NCBI RefSeq assembly: GCF_030063415.1
Contig: NZ_JASITA010000002.1
Coordinates: 124,001 to 188,000, forward strand
DNA length: 64,000 nucleotides
DNA from: Streptomyces sp. H27-C3
GTDB taxonomy: Bacteria; Actinomycetota; Actinomycetes; Streptomycetales; Streptomycetaceae
Direction of reading: 5' to 3'
Shown: positions 46,271 through 57,524 of the stretch, one piece after another
How positions within the stretch are numbered: position 1 is the first letter of the stretch
Layout of the letters: the number at the start of each line of letters is the position of its first letter
The notes under the pieces: generated by a model
Seen by the model: the letters and a program-made list of their open reading frames with translations, nothing else
Database searches by the model: none
What the model was told of the DNA's origin: nothing
Program-made: the position numbers and the translations under genes

Positions 46271-47599
46271 TCAGCCCTCCCGCACGACACCCGCCGGCAA
46301 CACCGCCGACACCCGGAAACCCCCCGCGTCCGTCGGCCCCGACACGAACACGCCCCCCAGCGCGGTCACCCGCTCCCGCATCCCCACCAGACCGTTGCCG
46401 CCGCTGGGCAGCCCCGCGTCCGCCGTGCCGCCGTCCGACACCCCGTTCTCCACCTGCATGGCCACCTCCGCCCCCCGGTGCGCCAACCGCACCCAAGTCT
46501 TCGCCCCCGCAGCGTGCTTGTGCACATTCGTCAGCGCCTCCTGGACCACGCGGTACGCCGTCTGCTCCACCAGCGGCCCGTACGCGTCGACCGGCTCGCC
46601 CTCCACCGAGAGCTCCACCACCATCCCGGCCTGCCGCGACTGCCCCACCAGCGCATCGAGCTCCGCCAGGGTCGGCCCCTCCTCCGCCGCCCCAGCCGCC
46701 GCGGCAGCCGCAGCGGCGCCGACCGCCGCCAACGGCACCGGCATCGAGACCGGCCGCACCGGATCACCGGACCGCAGCACCCCGAGCATCTCCCGCAGCT
46801 CCGTCAACGCCTGCCGTCCCATGTCACCCACCAGCGCCGCGTTCTTCACCGCCTTCGCCGGATCCTTCAGCGCCACCGCCTGCAACGCGGCCGAGTGCAC
46901 CACCATCAGGCTCACCCGGTGCGCCACCACGTCGTGCATCTCCCGCGCGATCCGGGTCCGCTCCTCCGTACGGGCCCACTCGGCCCGCTCCTCCGCCCGG
47001 TCGGCCAGCAGCGACAGTTCCCGCTCCAGACTGTCCGCCCGCTCCCGCAGGCTCTCCATCAGCCGGCGCCGTGCCCCTATGTAGAGCCCGAACAGAACCG
47101 GCGGCCCGGTCAGCCCCAACGACAGGACCAACGACATCAGCGGCACATACCAGGAGGCCGGACTGAAGTCCCCGTCCGCCGCGTTCCCCACGTCCTGCTG
47201 GGTCCGTACGAACGTCACGATCAGCGTCCCGGTCAAGGACATCCCGGCCAGCACCACGGTGATCCGGCGGGGCACCTCCGACGCGGCCAGCGTGTACAGC
47301 GACACGATGCCCATCAGGAAGCCCATCTCGGCCGGCGTCACCGCGATCGCCACCAGCACCACGGCGATGGGCCACCGCCGCCGCACCAGCAGCACGGACC
47401 CCACCAGCAGCCCGAAGATCACCCCCAGCGGCACCGGCACCCCCGCGGTACCGGCGAACCTCACCCCCTCAAGCACACACTCGAACGCCGAAGCCAAAGC
47501 CAGCGCCACATCCAGCACGACACCGCGTCGCCGCTCCCACCACCAGTAGCGCCGGGCGGTCATGCCCGTGGCGTCCTGATCTGCCCCCGTTACGGTCAT
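46271..47599 (-). CDS. Orphan NarL-type sensor histidine kinase (HisKA_3)
   Basis: 442-residue membrane sensor. Five or six N-terminal membrane helices (about 30-165) form the sensor region, with no large extracellular loop. The phosphoacceptor helix is RTRIAREMHDVVAHRVSLMVVHSAAL (His in REMHD). An Ala-rich insert (PVPLAAVGAAAAAAAAGAAEEG) interrupts the kinase region, then the ATPase domain has VVQEALTNVHKHA and the GNGLVGMRERV G-box. No partner response regulator is adjacent; the NarL-type regulator at 58851 is 11 kb away. Confidence 0.92.
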   Translation of the reverse strand: MTVTGADQDATGMTARRYWWWERRRGVVLDVALALASAFECVLEGVRFAGTAGVPVPLGVIFGLLVGSVLLVRRRWPIAVVLVAIAVTPAEMGFLMGIVSLYTLAASEVPRRITVVLAGMSLTGTLIVTFVRTQQDVGNAADGDFSPASWYVPLMSLVLSLGLTGPPVLFGLYIGARRRLMESLRERADSLERELSLLADRAEERAEWARTEERTRIAREMHDVVAHRVSLMVVHSAALQAVALKDPAKAVKNAALVGDMGRQALTELREMLGVLRSGDPVRPVSMPVPLAAVGAAAAAAAAGAAEEGPTLAELDALVGQSRQAGMVVELSVEGEPVDAYGPLVEQTAYRVVQEALTNVHKHAAGAKTWVRLAHRGAEVAMQVENGVSDGGTADAGLPSGGNGLVGMRERVTALGGVFVSGPTDAGGFRVSAVLPAGVVREG

Positions 47600-47704
47600 G
47601 CCGTCCAGCCTACGGGCGCGCGCGACCCCTTTTCCGGAGACTGCGCCATGCGCGGATCACGGGAGAACGCCACCGAAACAGATGTCGTCCGCACGAAATA
47701 TTGA

Positions 47705-48621
47705 ATCGGCAGGGTTTTCGACTCGACCGTCCGCATATCGAACAAGGCTGCCCGCCTGACGGAAACCCTCGGCAAGTACGCCGCCTTCGAAGACCTCCGC
47801 GAGCAAGCCGTCACGCTGCGCCGGGAGGGCCTCAGCCGCCGCCAGATCCGCGACCGCATCCACGTGGACAACAACGATCTCCTCAACCGCCTCCTGGACG
47901 GCGAGCCCGCCCCCGAGTGGACGAAGCGCCCGAACGCGAAGGACGCGGGCCAAGGCGCGCGAGCTGCGGCTCCAGGGCCTCACGTACGACCAGATCCAGG
48001 TCGAGCCGGGCTGCTCGAAGAGTTCGATCTCCCTGTGGGTACGGGACCTCCCGAAGCCGCCCGGGCGCACCCGTGAGGAGGCGTCGGCGATCGCCGGACG
48101 CGGCTGGGAGGCGACGAACAAGCGGCGCCAGGCCGAGCGCGAGGAGACAAAGCGAATAGCCGGGGAGGGGATCGGCATCCCTGACGGACCGCGAGCTCTT
48201 CCTCGCGGGCGTCACCCTGTACTGGGCGGAGGGCGCCAAGGACAAGCCGTACGCCCGGCGCGAGTCCCTCAAGTTCATCAACAGCGACCCGAATGTGATC
48301 AAGCTCTATCTGCGGTGGCTCGACCTGATGGAGATCCCCCGCGAGCGTCTGCGCTTCTACGTGAGCATCCATGAATCGGCCGATGTGCGCGCGGCCGAGC
48401 ACTACTGGGCGGACCTCACCGGGGCGGACGTCAGCGCTTTCGGCAAGACCACGCTCAAGAAGCACAACCCGAGGACCGTCCGCAAGAACACGGGCGAGGC
48501 GTACCGAGGTTGCTTGGTCGTCTACGTGACGCAGAGCGCTGATCTCTACCGTCGCATGGAGGGCGCCTGGTACGGCATAGTAGGGGCGTCACTCGCGCCC
48601 GACTCGCAAAGTCGGACATAA
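47705..48621 (+). pseudogene. Frameshifted HTH protein gene (actinobacterial conserved hypothetical)
   Basis: Three consecutive frames encode one protein. Frame A (47705-~47945) gives TETLGKYAAFEDLREQAVTLRREGLSRRQIRDRI..PEWTKRPNAKD. Frame B (~47946-48177) gives AKARELRLQGLTYDQIQVE..SSISLWVRDLPKPPGRT. Frame C (48181-48621) gives LTDRELFLAGVTLYWAEGAKDKPY.. to the stop. Two helix-turn-helix-like segments precede a C-terminal domain reminiscent of homing-endonuclease folds (LYWAEG, FINSDPNVIKLYLRWLDLM). No start codon is found for frame A. Shifts lie near 47940 and in the ATCCCTG run at 48177. Decay next to a tRNA suits an old integration site. Confidence 0.78.
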
Positions 48622-48632
48622 GAGACGAACCA

Positions 48633-48703
48633 TCCCGGGTCGTCTAATGGCAGGACAAATGGTTTTGGTCCATTGAATGAGGGTTCGATTCCTTCCCCGG
48701 GAG
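48633..48703 (+). tRNA. tRNA-Gln (anticodon TTG)
   Basis: A 71-nt cloverleaf. The acceptor stem TCCCGGG pairs with CCCGGGA. The anticodon stem AATGG / CCATT encloses a 7-nt loop TTTTGGT with anticodon TTG at 48665-48667. The T-loop is GGTTCGATTCC, discriminator G; CCA is not fully encoded (CC follows). Lies between a decayed gene and glmU. Confidence 0.95.
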
Positions 48704-48713
48704 CCATAGCTTC

Positions 48714-48740
48714 GGGTCCTGACCGCGCTGGTCAGGACCC
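48714..48740 (+). terminator. Terminator after tRNA-Gln
   Basis: A perfect 11-bp stem GGGTCCTGACC / GGTCAGGACCC with a GCGCT loop lies 10 nt after the tRNA, followed shortly by GTTT. Confidence 0.75.
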
Positions 48741-48811
48741 GCGCGCGTTTCGGCCGTGAGACCCCCCGGTATCCTGCGGGTGTCCACCACCCGAAGCCGA
48801 AGGGCATCACC

Positions 48812-50260
48812 GTGAGCGCCAATCGCCCGGCAGCCGTCGTCGTCCTCGCAGCGGGTGAGGGCACCCGTATGAAGTCGGCCACCCCGAAGGTCCTGCACGA
48901 GATCAGCGGGCGCTCGCTCGTCGGCCATGTCGTCGCCGCCTCCCGCGAGCTGGACCCCGAGCACCTCGTCGTGGTCGTCGGCCACGCCCGTGAGCAGGTT
49001 TCCGCGCACCTCGCCGAGATCGACACCGAGGTACGTACCGCAGTACAGGAGCAGCAGAAAGGCACCGGTCATGCGGTGCGGATGGGTCTTGAGCAGCTCG
49101 GCGGGGGCATCGACGGGACCGTGGTCGTGGTCTGCGGCGACACCCCGCTGCTCACCGGCGACACCCTGACCGGGCTTTCGCGTACGCACGCCGCCGACGG
49201 CAACGCCGTGACGGTGCTGACCGCCGAGGTGCCGGACTCCACGGGGTATGGGCGCATCGTCCGGGACGGCGTGAGCGGCGCGGTGACCGGGATCGTCGAG
49301 CACAAGGACGCGACCGACGCCCAGCGCGCCATTCAGGAGATCAACTCGGGTGTGTTCGCGTTCGACGGGCAGCTGCTCGCGGACGCGCTGGGCAAGGTGC
49401 GTACGGACAACAGCCAGGGCGAGGAGTACCTGACCGACGTCCTGGGGATCCTGCGCGAGGCGGGGCACCGCGTGGGCGCCGCCGTGGCCGGTGACCACCG
49501 GGAGATCCTGGGGATCAACAACCGGGTCCAGCTGGCCGAGGCGCGCCGGCTGCTGAACGGCCGGCTGCTTGAGCGCGCGATGCTCGGTGGCGTGACCGTG
49601 GTGGACCCGGCGTCCACGTTCATCGACGTGACGGTGACCTTCGACCAGGACGCGACCGTGCATCCGGGTACGCAGCTGCTGGGTGCCACGCACCTCGGCG
49701 AGGGCTGCGAGGTGGGCCCCAACTCCCGCCTGACGGACACGCTGGTCGGCAAGGACGCCCGGATGGACAACACCGTGGCGGACCGTACCGAGGTCGGCGA
49801 GGGGGCACTGGTCGGTCCGTATACGTATCTGCGGCCGGGGACGCGGCTGGGCGCGCGGTCCAAGGCCGGGGCGTACGTGGAGATGAAGAACGCCACGATC
49901 GGCGAGGGCACGAAGGTGCCACACCTTTCGTACGTGGGGGACGCGACGATCGGCGAGTTCACGAACATCGGCGCCGCGAGCGTCTTCGTGAATTACGACG
50001 GCGAGGCGAAGCACCACACGACGATCGGGGCTCACTGCCGGACCGGCTCGGACAACATGTTTGTGGCGCCTGTCACGGTCGGGGACGGCGCTTACACCGC
50101 CGCGGGTTCGGTCATCACGAAAGATGTGCCGGCCGGTTCGCTGGCGGTCGCCCGTGGGCAGCAGCGGAATATCGAGGGTTGGGTGGCTCGTAAGCGTCCG
50201 GGCAGCGCTGCCGCGCAGGCGGCCCAGTCTGCGGCCGCGAAGGCGGACGGCGAAAGCTGA
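48812..50260 (+). CDS. glmU: Bifunctional GlcN-1-P acetyltransferase / GlcNAc-1-P uridyltransferase
   Basis: 482-residue enzyme making UDP-GlcNAc for peptidoglycan. The N-terminal Rossmann pyrophosphorylase has VVLAAGEGTRMKSATPKVLHEISG and a VVCGDTPLLTGDTL Asp metal site. The C-terminal left-handed beta helix has hexapeptide repeats (VGEGALVGPYTYLRPGTRLGARSKAGAYVEMKN, GEFTNIGAASVFVNYDGEAKHHTTIG). The C-terminal extension is Ala-rich as in actinobacterial GlmU. GTG start at 48812. A TATCCT -10-like box lies upstream. Confidence 0.97.
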   Translation: MSANRPAAVVVLAAGEGTRMKSATPKVLHEISGRSLVGHVVAASRELDPEHLVVVVGHAREQVSAHLAEIDTEVRTAVQEQQKGTGHAVRMGLEQLGGGIDGTVVVVCGDTPLLTGDTLTGLSRTHAADGNAVTVLTAEVPDSTGYGRIVRDGVSGAVTGIVEHKDATDAQRAIQEINSGVFAFDGQLLADALGKVRTDNSQGEEYLTDVLGILREAGHRVGAAVAGDHREILGINNRVQLAEARRLLNGRLLERAMLGGVTVVDPASTFIDVTVTFDQDATVHPGTQLLGATHLGEGCEVGPNSRLTDTLVGKDARMDNTVADRTEVGEGALVGPYTYLRPGTRLGARSKAGAYVEMKNATIGEGTKVPHLSYVGDATIGEFTNIGAASVFVNYDGEAKHHTTIGAHCRTGSDNMFVAPVTVGDGAYTAAGSVITKDVPAGSLAVARGQQRNIEGWVARKRPGSAAAQAAQSAAAKADGES

Positions 50261-50383
50261 CCGGAAACAGCTGCGTCGGCTACGGCGTACCGTGATAGGT
50301 GCACACATTTTCGGCTGGCTCGCACCGCGACTTCTGGGTGTGCGGGCTCAGCAGCAATGATTCACGTCCGAGGAGACAGTGCT

Positions 50384-51364
50384 GTGACCGGGATCAAGAC
50401 GACCGGCGAGAAGAAGCTGATGCTCTTCTCCGGCCGCGCCCACCCCGAGCTGGCCGAGGAGGTCGCGCACCAGTTGGGTGTCGGCCTCGTGCCGACGAAG
50501 GCTTTCGACTTCGCCAATGGTGAGATCTACGTCCGCTACCAGGAGTCGGCGCGTGGCGCCGACTGCTTTTTGATCCAGAGCCACACGGCTCCGATCAATA
50601 AGTGGATCATGGAGCAGTTGATCATGCTCGATGCTCTGAAGCGGGCCTCGGCCCGGAGCATCACCGTGGTCGTCCCGTCCTACGGCTACGCCCGTCAGGA
50701 CAAGAAGCACCGCGGTCGCGAGCCCATTTCGGCCCGACTGATCGCCGACCTGATGAAGACGGCGGGCGCGGACCGCATTGTCACGGTGGACCTGCACACC
50801 GACCAGATCCAGGGCTTCTTCGACGGCCCGGTGGACCACCTCTTCGCGCTGCCGGTCCTCGCGGACTACGTGGGCGCGAAGGTGGACCGCAAGAAGCTGA
50901 CGATCGTCTCCCCGGACGCGGGCCGCGTGCGGGTCGCCGACCGCTGGTGCGACCGGCTGGACGCGCCGCTGGCGATCGTGCACAAGCGCCGTGACAAGGA
51001 CGTCGCCAACAAGGTGACGGTCCATGAGGTCGTGGGTGATGTCGCGGGCCGCGTCTGCGTCCTGGTCGACGACATGATCGACACCGGTGGCACGATCTGC
51101 GCCGCCGCGGACGCGCTGTTCGAGAACGGCGCGGAGGACGTCATCGTGACGGCCACGCACGGCATCCTGTCGGGCCCGGCCGCGGACCGTCTGAAGAACT
51201 CGAAGGTGAGCGAGTTCGTCTTCACGGACACGCTGCCGACCCCGGGCGAGCTGGAGCTCGACAAGATCACGGTGCTGTCGATCGCGCCGACGATCGCGCG
51301 TGCGCTGCGTGAGGTCTTCGAGGACGGCTCGGTGACGAGCCTCTTCGAGGAGCAGGGCGACTAG
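50384..51364 (+). CDS. prs: Ribose-phosphate pyrophosphokinase (PRPP synthetase)
   Basis: 326-residue enzyme making PRPP for nucleotides, His and Trp. Flexible loop SYGYARQDKKHRGREPISARLIADLMKTAGADRIVTVDLHTDQIQGFF, and PRPP-binding loop VCVLVDDMIDTGGTICAAADAL. I start at GTG 50384 because AGGAG lies 8 nt upstream; the in-frame ATG 27 nt earlier has no RBS. Follows glmU by 123 bp, the standard actinobacterial pairing of two sugar-phosphate activation genes. Confidence 0.97.
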   Translation: MTGIKTTGEKKLMLFSGRAHPELAEEVAHQLGVGLVPTKAFDFANGEIYVRYQESARGADCFLIQSHTAPINKWIMEQLIMLDALKRASARSITVVVPSYGYARQDKKHRGREPISARLIADLMKTAGADRIVTVDLHTDQIQGFFDGPVDHLFALPVLADYVGAKVDRKKLTIVSPDAGRVRVADRWCDRLDAPLAIVHKRRDKDVANKVTVHEVVGDVAGRVCVLVDDMIDTGGTICAAADALFENGAEDVIVTATHGILSGPAADRLKNSKVSEFVFTDTLPTPGELELDKITVLSIAPTIARALREVFEDGSVTSLFEEQGD

Positions 51365-51388
51365 TACGCCCGCACTCGTCCAGTCGTG

Positions 51389-51424
51389 AAAGGTGCCCCG
51401 GCCGAGTCGGCCGGGGCACCTTTT
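51389..51424 (+). terminator. Intrinsic terminator of prs
   Basis: Stem GGTGCCCCGGCC / GGCCGGGGCACC (arms 51392-51405 and 51407-51420 are perfectly complementary), flanked by AAA and followed by TTTT. Starts 25 bp after the stop. Confidence 0.92.
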
Positions 51425-51443
51425 CGCTCTGCCAATGATCCAC

Positions 51444-51473
51444 TTGGGACCTGCTGGTCACTGCGGGTAGACT
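51444..51473 (+). promoter_or_regulatory. Probable rplY promoter
   Basis: TTGGGA (-35, 51444-51449) and TAGACT (-10, 51468-51473) with 18-bp spacing, a housekeeping sigma-type promoter. It would leave an approximately 135-nt leader before rplY. Confidence 0.5.
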
Positions 51474-51614
51474 CACCGGGTTGCTCGGCGAGGGAAGCTG
51501 TGTCCCGTACACAGTTCATCCGTTATCGACGCGCTCTTCGTAGCAGGCCGCCGTTCGTGGGCCGGGTGACTGTCCCCCTTTGCGTCACCTTTTTCTTCTA
51601 CGAGGAGTGCAGCC

Positions 51615-52196
51615 ATGGCTGAGATCAAGATCGCCGCCGAAGTCCGTAACTCGTTCGGCAAGGGCGCCTCGCGTCAGACCCGTCGCGACAACCGCGTTCC
51701 CGGCGTCGTCTACGGCCACGGTGCCGACCCGCTGCACATCACGCTGCCGGCCCACGAGCTGATGATGGCGCTCAAGACCAGCAACGCGCTGCTGCGCCTG
51801 GAAGTCGACGGCAAGACCGAGCTCGTCATCCCCAAGGCGATCCAGCGCAACGCGATCCGTCGCAACATCACCCACGTCGACCTGCTGTCGGTCAAGCTGG
51901 GCGAGAAGGTCACGGTCGACGTCTCCGTGCACACCGAGGGCGAGCTGGCCCCGGGTGGCAACCTCCTGGAGAACGTGCTGAACACGCTGTCGGTCGAGAC
52001 CGAGGCCACGCACATCCCGAGCTCCGTCACGGTCTCCATCGCGGGCCTTGAGGCCGGTGCGACGATCCACGCCAAGGACATCCCGCTGCCCGAGGGCACC
52101 ACGCTGGTCACCGACCCGGAGGCCGTTGTCATCCAGGTTCTGGCCCCGAAGGAAGAGGCTGTCGCCGAGACCGCCGACGAGACCCCCGAGGCCTGA
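51615..52196 (+). CDS. rplY: 50S ribosomal protein L25 (general stress CTC/TL5 form)
   Basis: 193-residue long-form L25 that binds 5S rRNA. The N-terminal L25 domain (KIAAEVRNSFGKGASRQTRRDNRVPGVVYGHGADPLHITLPAHELMMALK) is followed by the CTC C-terminal domain (KVTVDVSVHTEGELAPGGNLLENVLNTLSVETEATHIPSSVTVSIAGLEAGATIHAKDI) and an acidic tail. GAGGAG precedes the ATG. It stands upstream of pth, as is common in bacteria. Confidence 0.97.
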   Translation: MAEIKIAAEVRNSFGKGASRQTRRDNRVPGVVYGHGADPLHITLPAHELMMALKTSNALLRLEVDGKTELVIPKAIQRNAIRRNITHVDLLSVKLGEKVTVDVSVHTEGELAPGGNLLENVLNTLSVETEATHIPSSVTVSIAGLEAGATIHAKDIPLPEGTTLVTDPEAVVIQVLAPKEEAVAETADETPEA

Positions 52197-52217
52197 TCCT
52201 CGCTGCTCTTCGTTCAG

Positions 52218-52251
52218 CCGCCGTCCCGCGCAGCAGTGCGCGGGGCGGCGG
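52218..52251 (+). terminator. Hairpin between rplY and pth
   Basis: A 15-bp stem with one G-T pair (arms 52218-52232 and 52237-52251), loop GCAG. No U-tract; may be a terminator or partial attenuator before pth. Confidence 0.65.
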
Positions 52252-52345
52252 TTGGCGTATCAAGCGTTGTACGAGCCGGTGAACGGACCGGTGTGCGGGT
52301 GGACCGGCACCTCGCGGACCGGCACCTCTAGGAGAGACGGATCAG

Positions 52346-52936
52346 ATGACGGACGCAGCGGAGCCCTGGCTGATCGTGGGGCTGGGCAATCCGGGGCCGG
52401 AGTACGCGGCCAACCGCCACAACGTGGGATTCATGGTCGCGGACCTGCTCGCGGAGCGGATGCGGTCGAAGTTCAAGGCGCACAAGGCGCGTGCCCAGGT
52501 CGTCGAGGGCCGGGTGGGTGCGCCGGGTCCGGCGGGCCGCAGGGTGGTGCTGGCGAAGCCGTTGTCGTACATGAATCTCTCCGGCGGTCCGGTCGCCGCG
52601 CTGCGCGACTTCTACAAGGTGGAGACCGCGAACATCGTGGCGATCCACGACGAGCTGGACATCGACCACGGCGTGCTGCGGCTGAAGCTGGGCGGCGGGG
52701 ACAACGGGCACAACGGTCTGAAGTCGATGACCAAGTCGATGGGCCCGGACTATCACCGGGTGCGCTTCGGTATCGGCCGCCCGCCGGGCCGGATGCAGGT
52801 CGCGGACTTCGTGCTGAAGGACTTCTCGTCGACGGAGCGCAAGGAGCTTGACTTCTTCGTGGACCGGGCGGCGGACGCGGTGGAGTGTCTGGTCACCGAG
52901 GGTCTGGAGCGCGCCCAGACTACGTACAACTCCTGA
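52346..52936 (+). CDS. pth: Peptidyl-tRNA hydrolase
   Basis: 196-residue enzyme recycling peptidyl-tRNA. Signature [25 protein letters not shown] contains the catalytic His; [47 protein letters not shown] and [13 protein letters not shown] are all present. AGGAGAG precedes the ATG at 52346. A short membrane protein gene follows. Confidence 0.97.
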   Translation: MTDAAEPWLIVGLGNPGPEYAANRHNVGFMVADLLAERMRSKFKAHKARAQVVEGRVGAPGPAGRRVVLAKPLSYMNLSGGPVAALRDFYKVETANIVAIHDELDIDHGVLRLKLGGGDNGHNGLKSMTKSMGPDYHRVRFGIGRPPGRMQVADFVLKDFSSTERKELDFFVDRAADAVECLVTEGLERAQTTYNS

Positions 52937-52992
52937 GCGATTCCTGGCCAGAGGTTGACCCAGTGCGGTCACATGGCCAAGGATCGCGCTCC

Positions 52993-53460
52993 ATGGTCAT
53001 GAAGCGGACTCAAGTGCTCCTGTACGCCCGCCGGGGGGCGATGGCCGTCATCGCTCTGCTGCTGCTCGTCGCCGGCGTGCGCTCCTCCTGGGGCACGGCC
53101 CAGCACGTGATGCTCACCAAGGGCCGCGACCACGGCACGATGCGGGTCACCTCCTGCGCGGCGGAGACCTGCACCGGCCCCTACACGCCGGGCGGCGGCA
53201 CGACCGACCACGCGCGCGTGAGCATCGAGAAGTCGGTCGCCACCAAGAAGGGCGAGTACCTCGCGGTGGTGGTCAAGCCCGGCACCACCGAGGCGGTACG
53301 GGCCGGCACCTCCGGTGTCCTGCTCGCCTGGATGCCGCTGGGCGGCGCGCTGCTGCTGGCGGCCCTGGTGATCGCGGGCGGCCTGCGGCGGACCCGGATC
53401 GCGTGGTGGACGGCGCTGGCGGGCGCTCTGCTGCTGGGGGCGGCGTTCCTGTCCCTGTGA
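52993..53460 (+). CDS. Small integral membrane protein of unknown function
   Basis: 155 residues. One N-terminal membrane span (GAMAVIALLLLVAGVRSSW) is followed by an exported domain with a Cys pair (TSCAAETCTGPYTPGG) and two C-terminal spans (SGVLLAWMPLGGALLLAALVIAGGL and AWWTALAGALLLGAAFLSL). AAGGA lies 9 nt before ATG 52993; a second in-frame ATG follows two codons later. Good GC3 supports it as real. A strong terminator follows. No family recognised. Confidence 0.78.
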   Translation: MVMKRTQVLLYARRGAMAVIALLLLVAGVRSSWGTAQHVMLTKGRDHGTMRVTSCAAETCTGPYTPGGGTTDHARVSIEKSVATKKGEYLAVVVKPGTTEAVRAGTSGVLLAWMPLGGALLLAALVIAGGLRRTRIAWWTALAGALLLGAAFLSL

Positions 53461-53502
53461 GCTGCCCCCGCACGCCGCTCCCGATCGAAGGGCCCGTACG
53501 AC

Positions 53503-53559
53503 CCGAACGACACTGCCCCGCACCCGGGACGAACCCGGTTGCGGGGCAGTGTCGTTCGG
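53503..53559. terminator. Strong bidirectional terminator
   Basis: A perfect 20-bp stem (arms 53503-53522 and 53540-53559, 17-nt loop with its own CCGGG pairing) between the converging membrane protein gene and ppc. Confidence 0.92.
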
Positions 53560-53575
53560 AAGGCCGGTCCGGGGA

Positions 53576-56305
<2,730 letters not shown>

Positions 56306-56438
56306 AGGTGCGGCTCCTTGCAGTGTTTGAGCACGACTGGAGGTTTGTGGACCACGCTGTCCGACGAAACCAAGGATAGGTGTCGAGGGCAAACCGGTTG
56401 TCCGCGGCTCTTGCCGCCCGGCGAAGCGCTGCCATACT

Positions 56439-56465
56439 TACGATGCCGTAGGTTACGCAACCGTA
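56439..56465. promoter_or_regulatory. Tandem operator TACG-N4-CGTA (x2) at the desaturase promoter
   Basis: Two perfect dyads TACG-ATGC-CGTA (56439-56450) and TACG-CAAC-CGTA (56454-56465) lie exactly 15 bp apart, inside a longer 15-bp direct repeat. A promoter-like TTGCCG (56411) / 18 bp / TACTTA (56435-56440) abuts them, so binding would block transcription. The TetR gene co-transcribed with the desaturase is the likely ligand-responsive repressor. Confidence 0.6.
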
Positions 56466-56519
56466 GCCTTTCAACGGTTCCGCTCTCCCCATCCTCGTCC
56501 CTCACCCCCAGGGGATCCC

Positions 56520-57524
56520 ATGCCGACAAGCCCCGACGTGCTCGATGACGCCTCGAAGTCGAGAGCCGACGCATCCATCCCCTCCGCCACTCGCGGTGGC
56601 GAGTCCAAGCGCAGCATCGAACAGCTGGCGCTGGTCCTGTTCATCACCGTCCCCTTCCTCGCCCTTCTCGCGGCCGTGCCGCTGGTGTGGGGATGGGGAG
56701 TGAGCTGGCTCGACCTCGGGCTGCTGGTCTTCATGTACTACCTCGGGTGCCACGGCATCACGATCGGCTTCCACCGCTACTTCACGCACGGCTCCTTCAA
56801 GGCGAAGCGCCCGCTGCGCATCGCGCTGGCGGTCATGGGCTCGATGGCCGTGGAGGGTCCGCTGGTCCGCTGGGTCGCCGACCACCGCAAGCACCACAAG
56901 TTCTCGGACGCGGAGGGCGACCCGCATTCGCCGTGGCGGTTCGGTGAGACGCTGCCTGCCCTGATGAGGGGCCTGTGGTGGGCGCACATCGGCTGGATGT
57001 TCGACGAGGAGCAGACGCCACAGCAGAAGTACGCGCCGGACCTGATCCGCGACCCGGCGATCCGCCGCATCTCGCGCGACTTCCTGTACTGGACGGTGCT
57101 GTCGCTCGCCATCCCGCCGCTGGTCGGCGGTCTGGTCACGATGTCGTGGTGGGGCGCGTTCACGGCGTTCTTCTGGGGTTCGCTGGTACGGGTGGCGCTG
57201 CTGCACCATGTGACGTGGTCGATCAACTCGATCTGTCACGCGGTGGGCAAGCAGCCGTTCAAGTCCCGGGACCGTTCGGGCAATGTGTGGTGGCTCGCGG
57301 TGCTGTCCTGCGGCGAGTCCTGGCACAACCTGCACCACGCCGAACCGACGTCGGCGCGGCACGGTGTATTGAGGGGTCAGGTCGACTCGAGCGCACGCCT
57401 GATCCGGTGGTTCGAAAAGGCCGGCTGGGCGTACGACGTCCGGTGGCCGACCAGCGACCGGATCGAGTCCCGGCGCAAGTCCAGTTCCCCGGAACGTAAA
57501 CGCAGTTCCTCAGAAGCGGCATGA
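56520..57524 (+). CDS. Membrane acyl-CoA (delta-9 type) fatty acid desaturase
   Basis: 334-residue di-iron desaturase introducing a double bond into acyl chains. The three histidine boxes are present: GFHRYFTHGSF, DHRKHHKFSD and HNLHHAEPTSARHG. Hydrophobic segments VLFITVPFLALLAAVPLVW, LGLLVFMYYLGCHGITIGF, LAIPPLVGGLVTMSWW and AFTAFFWGSLVRVALL anchor it. An Arg/Ser-rich tail ends with a 4-nt ATGA overlap into the TetR gene, giving a product-sensing operon. The upstream cyclopropane-synthase-like enzyme at 3.3 kb could use such unsaturated lipids. Confidence 0.94.
   Translation: MPTSPDVLDDASKSRADASIPSATRGGESKRSIEQLALVLFITVPFLALLAAVPLVWGWGVSWLDLGLLVFMYYLGCHGITIGFHRYFTHGSFKAKRPLRIALAVMGSMAVEGPLVRWVADHRKHHKFSDAEGDPHSPWRFGETLPALMRGLWWAHIGWMFDEEQTPQQKYAPDLIRDPAIRRISRDFLYWTVLSLAIPPLVGGLVTMSWWGAFTAFFWGSLVRVALLHHVTWSINSICHAVGKQPFKSRDRSGNVWWLAVLSCGESWHNLHHAEPTSARHGVLRGQVDSSARLIRWFEKAGWAYDVRWPTSDRIESRRKSSSPERKRSSSEAA

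Noticed and set aside
48633..48760. Integrated element bounded by tRNA-Gln att sites
   Set aside because: No integrase gene and no second copy of the tRNA 3' end is visible, so only a decayed neighbour is reported.
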